In this document: one piece after another, positions 57,814-64,000 of the stretch
How the letters are laid out: each line of letters starts with the position of its first letter
How positions within the stretch are numbered: position 1 is the stretch's first letter
Assembly (NCBI GenBank): GCA_002211745.1
Contig: CP022114.1
Coordinates: forward strand, 62,001-126,000
Direction: 5' to 3'
DNA: 64,000 nucleotides
Source of the DNA: Kluyvera genomosp. 3
GTDB taxonomy: Bacteria; Pseudomonadota; Gammaproteobacteria; Enterobacterales; Enterobacteriaceae
Notes under the pieces: generated by a model
Seen by the model: the letters and a program-made list of their open reading frames with translations, nothing else
Told to the model about the DNA's origin: nothing
Databases searched by the model: none
Program-made: the position numbers and the translations under genes

Positions 57814-59321
57814 ATGAACCAGAATGAATTGCCCGCTAATCAGTTTGGCAAGCTTAGCGCAGATTTCTTCAATAAACGGATGTTTTACAATGTGTTACCC
57901 ATTGTTATAATATCTTCTATTATGCCTTATGCTATGGGCCGTCCGGGTATAGGTAATACATTATTGACGTTTTTTATTTTGCTTTCTGCAAAAGCTAATA
58001 AATTTACGCATAAGATCATTGGTTTTATTTTTTTAGCATTCTCAATATATATTCCTGTCGGACTTCAGTATGGGCGACTGAAATACTCATTCTTAATTTC
58101 TGCACTACAGACTAATATCAGCGAGTCACAGGAGTTTTTTGGTGAACTGGATTATAAATCACTTTATGTAATGGCTATCTGTATGATTGCCATTGTGTTC
58201 TATTTATGTTCAAAACCACTAGTGTCGTTGTCGAGAAAAAAACAGTGGTTTGCCTTTATTGTGTTGATAGCGTTATCGTTTAACTCTTATCCCAAGAGGA
58301 TGGCTTTTGATATCGTTCAATATTCCCAACAAGCGCATGCTGAGCTAGGTCTGCTACAGAAAAGCCTGACCGGTAAAGATACCTTCACGGGGGTAACTTT
58401 TACGCCGAAATATAAAAATGTTGTTGTTATTATTGGTGAAAGCGTAGCCGCTGATTATCTTTCATTGTACGGTTACTCCCATGACACAACGCCCTGGCTC
58501 AGAACAGCAGCGGGTTATTTTGCTACAAACTATGTGTCCGCAGCACCGAATACCTATATGTCTTTACCGCGTACTTTGTCCATCAGTGATGGTCTACATC
58601 AGCAGACCAATAATAATGTTGTGACATTATCAAATAAAGCCGGCATGGAGACTTACTGGCTGTCGAACCAGGGATATGTTGGTGAGTTTGATACACCGTC
58701 AACGGTCATTGCTTATAATGCCGCACATAAGATTTTCTTAAAAAGCGGGGACTATAACTCAAATAACACTGATGATTTTGAATTGCTCGATAAGCTTAAA
58801 TCCGTCGTCTATAAAAAGACAGATAAAGCTATTTTTATGCATATGATTGGCTCGCATCCAGACTCCTGTGATCGACTGAATGGTTATCCAATAACTTTTA
58901 ATATTCAGGGAAAAGAAAAAATCAATTGCTATCTGGCGACGATCAATAAGCTTGATAGTTTTGTTCATCAGGCCATTGATGTTCTTAATTCATCCGGTGA
59001 ATCGTATGCACTGGTCTATTTTTCAGATCATGGTATGACGGTGGATACTTCTGAGCGACCGGTTCGCCATGGCGGAGAGTATCAGCAGAATTATAAGGTT
59101 CCATTCTTTATCATGACCAGCGATAAGAAAGATAGAACGGTGATTAACGAACCTATCAGCGCCTACAGTTTCCTGGCCATTTATGAGTGGTTAGCGGGAT
59201 CTATTCTCAGGAAGTGGCCCCGGTTTCTATTGATAAATCATCGACTCGAAATATTCAGGTTTTCAATGGTGATAGGTTAATGCCTTTTTCGGAACTGCCT
59301 AACAATATCATATTGAATTAA
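57814..59321 (+). CDS. phosphoethanolamine transferase-like (sulfatase-fold) membrane protein
   Basis: About 502 residues, EptA-type architecture. Several N-terminal membrane segments (VLPIVIISSIMPYAMG, IIGFIFLAFSIYIPVGL) are followed by a periplasmic alkaline-phosphatase-fold domain. Motifs: VVVIIGESVAADYLSLYGYS (metal-binding Glu), PNTYMSLPRTLS (candidate nucleophile Thr), HMIGSHPDSC, and FSDHGMT. A break near 59203 is repaired by one G, giving GIYSQEVAPVSIDKSS and a stop at 59321. Base composition is strikingly AT-rich against its neighbours, suggesting recent acquisition. The target may be lipid A, core LPS or another surface molecule; not determined. Confidence 0.85.
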
Positions 59322-59344
59322 TTGTATTTTAAATAGGTATGATG

Positions 59345-60319
59345 CTAGTAGGTTACGTCAATCGTCACCGTATCAGCATACTTGTCCGGGAGGTAGTTCG
59401 CGCTGGGAACCACGGCGTAGACCGTCTGGTTAACCGCGAGCCCGGTCCCCACGCCCTGTACCGTGTTGGTGGAATCAATATTGCCCCAGGCCTTGCCGCT
59501 GGGGCCTGCCGTCGAGTTGAGTTGATAGGGCACCAGATCTTTATTGTTTATGGGATCCGTGGTGCTTTTAAGATTGCCGCTGCCAGTGGTGCTGCCGTTT
59601 GAAGGTGTAAGGCGAATGGCATAAGGCGTAGAGAGCGTGCAGGCCATCGAGAAAAAGTTATTACCCGTAATATTGGTCTGTGTGCTGGGAACCGAGCCCA
59701 GGTTGATATTATTGGCGGCATTAACGTTGCACTGCTTGTTGACGACGGCGGTGACCAGAAATGGGAAAGTTTGCAGCGTCGTGGTGCCGCAGGTTCCCGG
59801 TGGGGCCAATAGCGCGCCGTTGATGGTGACGTAGGCTGTCGCGCCGGTATAGGTATCGGTATAGCTGCCTGGTGCGACGGTGTTTTGCCCGGCAGGGACC
59901 GTACCATAGATCGTTAGCGTACCGCTGACCGTGGTTATATTCAGTAAATTGATGTCGACAGTGGGGTAGGTGCCTCCGCCAGCCGTCTGGTTTCCCCAGA
60001 CCTGGTTATTTCCATTGGATCCTTGTAGTAAAGCTGGTAGTTCAGCGTACCGCCGCCAGTGGTGGTCATCTTACGAGTGGCGATCGTATTGCCGCCCGGC
60101 GCACCGAGGTTGAAGCACAGCGTGTATCCACCGAGCACATCCCGACGACTTTTGAGCAACTGTAGTTAAAGGTCATGGAGGTTTGGGTATCAGTGGTGGA
60201 GAATGGGTTTACCGAACTAAACGTCACGTTCGAGACGGCGCTGATTGAGCAGTTCACCGCGTGGCTTTTGAGGGGGAAACAGAAACCCCAATAAGTAAAA
60301 TCAACACCCGTAACCACAT
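59345..60319 (-). CDS. archaic pilus tip/adhesin subunit (SCPU domain, CsuE-like)
   Basis: Last gene of the pilus operon, about 325 residues after repair of several breaks. The true start is MWLRVLILLIGVSVSP at 60319; adding one C in the run at about 60278 joins this signal peptide to HAVNCSISAVSNVTFSSVNP. The N-terminal half is one spore-coat-U (SCPU) domain. The C-terminal half is a second, ending LVPYQLNSTAGPSGKAWGNI, then AVNQTVYAVVPSANYLPDKY and ADTVTIDVTY. Two SCPU domains in tandem is the form of CsuE-type tip adhesins. It overlaps the usher end by about 19 bases. Confidence 0.82.
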
Positions 60320-62722
60320 AGCGCCAACTCCTGTTCAATGAAAAGGTTTATTGGCACGTTAGCGGCCAATCTGTGGGATATCCCGTGCTTTTTGGGATAG
60401 TCGAACTGTGTAGAACAGACGCCGGCACCGGTGGTCACCGTCAGCGTATTTTGCATCTTCAGCGTGTCGAAGTAGACCATGCCGTCGAAACCGACCACGG
60501 CGTGCTGCCCGGAAGCGCCATTCAGCACGGCGGATGAGCCCTCCGGGATATCCTCCCCTTTGGCATCTTTCAGCACAATTAACGCGGAGCGCACCGGCCT
60601 GACGGTGAAATTCACCATCGTCCCGGAACGATCGGTTGGAATTGCGATGGCGTTGACCGGATCAATCTTCATATTGGCGGGTAGGTTGAGCGGGTTAATG
60701 CTGATCTCATTTTTTTGGTAGCTATTAAGCGGTGTGACGAGCAGCAAACCCTGGCTATCGCTGACGCCAATGGGGTTGTTTTGCAACTCCACGGGGATAT
60801 CCGGCACGCCGTCGGTGGAAACTACGGCAAACCCGTTGTTGATGAGGCGCGAAGCAAACACGCCTCCACCCATCAGTACCAGCGAACCATCCGCGCCCGC
60901 ATAGGTTGTCTTGCTGTCAGCGATATGGCTATAGCCGCTGTAGACCTTGCCGTAGCGCCCCAGATAACCGAGCTCTCCTTGCCCATTTTGCTGCGAATCT
61001 TGTTGGTTGAGCGCCAGGTTCCAGCCCAACCGCCGTCCGTTGGCTGCGTTTTGCTGGCATTGATCATGTAGCTCATCTGGTCATTACTGCGCTGCACGGT
61101 GCTGCTGGCGCTAATGCTGTTATCGAACGAGACGCTGACCATTACATACAGGCTGCGGTCGCGGCTTTTATCCACGTTCTGATTTAGCCCGGCGTTGAGA
61201 TAGACTCTGTCCGTCAGGGACTTATACCAGTTGGCATTGGTATAACGCTGGGTGCTTTCACCGGGATAGCGAAACTGCAGGTAGCCCATGCTAAAGCTGC
61301 CAAGTGAATCCGTGCTGTAGCCTATAATTGTGCTCTGATTCAGCGAGGGTGGGGCCTGGCCGTAGCGGGTGGCCACGTCGTGATAGTCGTTGACGGTGGC
61401 CGTGGTGGCGGTGCTGAAGCTAAAGTGACTGTTGCTCCAGCGATAGCCCAGGGCGTAGAGGAGGCCGTTTGTTCCCGAGTCAGCGCTCATCGCCAGCGAC
61501 GTCGATATGATGCCGCTGCTATTGCCGGGTATCCAGTCGCTGCTCAAGCCGCCGTTGAACAGGCTGTCGGTGGCTTCGGCATGCCCGCCGAAGGTAAAAC
61601 TATTGCTGAAACCGCGCCGCCAGGTGCCGCTAAAGGCGGGATTGCTGGAATAGTCGAAGGAGGAATAGCCGTAGTTGTTACGCACCACACCGACTTCCGC
61701 CGACCACTGAGTAATGCCTTTACGCAGCAAAGACTGGTCGGTATAGAACGAGAAGCTCTGCACCGTTGTTTTGCCCAGCGCATCGGTCATTGTGACCTGG
61801 CCGGTACCCGCACCGTTAATGTTCGGCAGAGTGTTGATTTCAAAATTCCCCGCCGGGACTTCGCCGTTGTAGTACCTCACGCCGTTCATATACAGCTCGA
61901 CGCTGGAAGGCAGAGTGGCGGAACCGAAAAAGGACGGCAGCGGTGTGGTTGGCGTGTAGGGCTGAAGACTATAGTCGGTGCCAAGCTGTAGGCCGGCGAT
62001 GCGCGTGGGGCGTGACCAGTTCAGCGCGCTGGTAAACGTATCCCCGACGGTGACGGAGAACACCTGTTCCGGGAAAGAGGAACGCCAACTGGTGTCCAGA
62101 CGCGTCATCCCGTTTCCCTGATCATAATCGTCATGGCTACTGCCATAGCGGGCTATTTGCGTGGAGCTCAGTACGCCCGCGCTGCTGAAGGCGCGAAGCT
62201 CGGTGTAGGCGCTGGCGTTGTTCTGCTCGTTTTTTTCCTGCGAGGCATAGAGATCGTAATTCAGCAGTAAGCCGCGTGACGAGCTGGCCTTTGGGTTCGT
62301 ATCATCTCTGTCGCTGATCTCCGTGGTGCCCATATCCAGCAGCGGCAGCGGAGCGGTGAGCGTCAGTGCTTGCAGATTGGCATCGTAATTTATTTGTAGC
62401 TGGGCAATATCGTTCAGGCAAACCGGGTCCGGCGTGCCGGGGGCACGCGTAGGCCAATCTGGCGCAGGTTGTTGGCGCTGGCATACAGTCGATTATTGTC
62501 ATAGCCAAACCGGGCGATGCCGATGTGGGTTTGGTTCAGCGTGACGTCGAGATAGAGCTCGACCCCGACCAGTTGTGTTTCATCGCTAATCACTCCGTCC
62601 TGCGGAGGTTTGTCGTTTTTCATTTCTGCAGACATACCCCTTGTTATAAATAACACATTGAATATTAAAATAATTAAAAGCCAGGTTGGCCTGCTATAGC
62701 GGTTGCAGCGTTTTTTTACCAT
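60301..62722 (-). CDS. archaic chaperone-usher pilus outer-membrane usher (CsuD-like)
   Basis: Usher of about 807 residues. The signal peptide (WLLIILIFNVLFITRGMSA) leads to an N-terminal domain with VGVELYLDVTLNQTHIGIAR. The barrel follows, with RGLLLNYDLYASQEKNEQN and SVELYMNGVRYYNGEVPAGN-FEINTLPNINGAGTGQVTMT, the most diagnostic usher stretch. Breaks near 62445 (one C) and 61035 (one G) are repaired, giving VPPGTPDPVCLNDIAQLQIN and DGRLGWNLALNQQDS. The start lies inside the end of the chaperone gene. The C-terminus ends LALCGYGC with a Cys pair. Confidence 0.92.
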
Positions 62723-63401
62723 TGACCGTGACTTCAAGCTTCCCTCCCTGCCCTGCATCACCGGCGCTGGTTGGAATAATCCAGCGCATCGTCGAGCCGG
62801 GAAGCACGTAACCCAGCAATCCGGGGGTAATCTGCTTTCGGCTACCTGACGCAGAGAGAATGCTGACGTCAGAGAGCTGAGCGTGCCCATCTCCCTGATT
62901 GCTCACTTGCAGAAATGCTTTACCGTCGCTGCGATGGATCTGCCACTGCAGTTTGGCGAAAGTATCAGTCACACCAGGAGGCTGGATAAAGACAGGAATG
63001 GAGTAGTGCAGGACAAACTGCAGGGCATTTTTCTTCAGCACCGAAGGCGGTAACTCGTTAATCGACAGCCGATAGGCATCTTCGGTCGAGGTCGGCGGCC
63101 CGGTGCGAATAACGCGGATGAGCTGGCGCCCGCCGGGCGCTAATGTCAGCATTGGTGGGCTAATCACCAGCCCCTGCGACGCGGCGAGCTTGTCGCTATA
63201 GTCGCTCTGGCTCCAGTGAAACACGCGCACCTGGGCGTTGATAGGATTACTGCTGGTGTTGCTTAGCCATATTCCTTCCGCCCGCTGATTTTGTTGCAGC
63301 GTCAGATTGACGGGCGTGACCTGTAGTCCGTCTGCTATGGCAAAGTGGCTGACGAAGACCATCCCTAAAAGAAAGACAAGCGCACTCTTTTTCCCCTTCA
63401 T
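62694..63401 (-). CDS. archaic pilus periplasmic chaperone (CsuC-like)
   Basis: PapD-fold chaperone, 235 residues, intact. A signal peptide (LVFLLGMVFVSHFAIA) is followed by the N-terminal Ig domain (LQVTPVNLTLQQNQRAEGIW) and the subunit-binding strand region GGRQLIRVIRTGPPTSTEDA. ALQFVLHYSIPVFIQPPG then links to the C-terminal domain. It donates a beta strand to pilin subunits in the periplasm. It sits between the pilin and usher genes, overlapping the latter. Confidence 0.92.
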   Translation of the reverse strand: MKGKKSALVFLLGMVFVSHFAIADGLQVTPVNLTLQQNQRAEGIWLSNTSSNPINAQVRVFHWSQSDYSDKLAASQGLVISPPMLTLAPGGRQLIRVIRTGPPTSTEDAYRLSINELPPSVLKKNALQFVLHYSIPVFIQPPGVTDTFAKLQWQIHRSDGKAFLQVSNQGDGHAQLSDVSILSASGSRKQITPGLLGYVLPGSTMRWIIPTSAGDAGQGGKLEVTVNGKKTLQPL

Positions 63402-63415
63402 GTGCTGTCCCTGAG

Positions 63416-63924
63416 CTAGTAGTTAACGTTGATGGTGACTGTATCGGAGTAGGTATCTGGTTTGAAGTTGGCGTTGGGAGCAACGGCATAGACCGTAATG
63501 TTTTGCGCCAGCCCGCTCCCGGTTCCGCCAACCCCGTTACCTGCGCTGGAGGAAGTTGCGGTGTTACCCATGGCTTGGTGCCGGCGGAATCCTGATTGAG
63601 CTGATAGGGGACTTTGTCCGTGTTGCCCGTCGTACCGGCCATAAAGCCATTGCCGGTCGTACCGCCGCCATTAGCAGAAGACGGTGCCAGTCCGACAAAG
63701 TAAGGCGTGGTTCGCGAACAGGTGACGGCCATACTGGTTGAGCCGTTGGCCGTCGTCGCATTGGACATCACCGAACCCATATTCAGTGCCACAGGTTGAG
63801 AGACAGAACAGCTGCTTAAAATAGTCAGCTGTACCTGAAATGTATTTGTTGCCACTGCCGCATTCGCTGCTGGAATAACGGCGGATGCCAGGCAGAAAAA
63901 AAAGAACTTAAAAGGCGTGCTCAT
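63416..63924 (-). CDS. archaic pilus major subunit (spore coat U domain, CsuA/B-like)
   Basis: Pilin of about 170 residues. A signal peptide (FKFFFFCLASAVIPAANA) precedes one SCPU domain with two cysteines: TFQVQLTILSSCSVSQPVAL and SMAVTCSRTTPYFVGLAPSS. A break near 63573 is repaired by one G, giving WGNTATSSSAGNGVGGTGSG, then AQNITVYAVAPNANFKPDTY and SDTVTINVNY. First gene of the operon. CsuA/B-type pilins polymerise into thin biofilm-promoting pili. A single major subunit is present, against three (CsuA/B, A, B) in the classical Csu operon. Confidence 0.88.
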
Positions 63925-64000
63925 AGTATTGACCTCTACGTAGGTATCATTTTTCCCAGGTAAAACAATAACGTATGAAGCTGAAATTCCTTATATAAAG
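63925..64000 (-). promoter_or_regulatory. leader of the archaic pilus operon
   Basis: 76 bases upstream of the pilin start. On the minus strand AGAGG lies 8 bases before the ATG as a ribosome binding site. TATAAG is present near the window edge and could be a -10 element, but the region is cut off, so the promoter is only partly visible. Confidence 0.35.

Noticed and set aside
1-64000. CRISPR arrays, tRNA/rRNA genes, transposases and integrases
   Set aside because: None was seen on reading both strands; no spaced repeats or IS-type inverted repeats with a transposase were found.

Overview
The window is chromosomal DNA from an enterobacterium (Enterobacteriaceae; Citrobacter, Enterobacter, Lelliottia or Kluyvera would all fit). 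This rests on moderately GC-rich coding sequence, a REP-type palindrome, gene families typical of the order, and a whole Flag-2 (lateral flagellar) locus with the gene content and order known from enteric bacteria. The species cannot be fixed from the sequence alone. No tRNA, rRNA, insertion sequence, CRISPR array or prophage was seen.

Layout. (1) 1-9502: a beta-glucoside utilisation locus. One arm is a PTS IIC, a LamB-type porin, a secreted GH5 enzyme and a GH1 phospho-beta-glucosidase cut by the window edge. The divergent arm is PTS IIB, a second IIC, IIA and a LacI-family regulator. Two copies of a perfect palindrome (GGAAAGCGCTTTCC) mark the likely operators, and a CRP-like site lies beside one. 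(2) 9604-11018: a small unknown gene and an LprI-domain secreted protein. (3) 11068-50443: the complete Flag-2 locus. It holds export genes lfhAB and lfiRQP, switch genes lfiNM, regulator lafK, lfiEFGHIJ, a four-gene surface-modification cassette, lfgNMA, lfgB-L, lafW, a ToxR-like lafZ with an overlapping partner, and lafABCDEFSTU. Two convincing sigma-54 promoters, upstream of lfgB and lafB, suit control by the sigma-54 activator LafK; LafS and LfgM form the late sigma-28/anti-sigma pair. (4) 50457-52999: an NlpC/P60 hydrolase and a chromosomal ParM/ParR-like pair with no visible centromere. (5) 53070-57499: a degenerate EAL protein, an intact CSS-EAL phosphodiesterase, a ScsD-like thioredoxin, a YdgH/BhsA-type small protein and an old-yellow-enzyme ene-reductase. 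(6) 57814-59321: an AT-rich phosphoethanolamine-transferase-like gene. (7) 59345-63924: an archaic (Csu/sigma-type) chaperone-usher pilus operon.

More than fifty reading-frame breaks are scattered through otherwise conserved genes. Those I resolved by hand are almost all repaired by adding one base to a short homopolymer, usually G or C, after which normal family sequence continues. I read these as sequencing or assembly errors and annotate the genes as intact, giving full spans and noting each break. Coordinates around breaks are therefore approximate in codon count.
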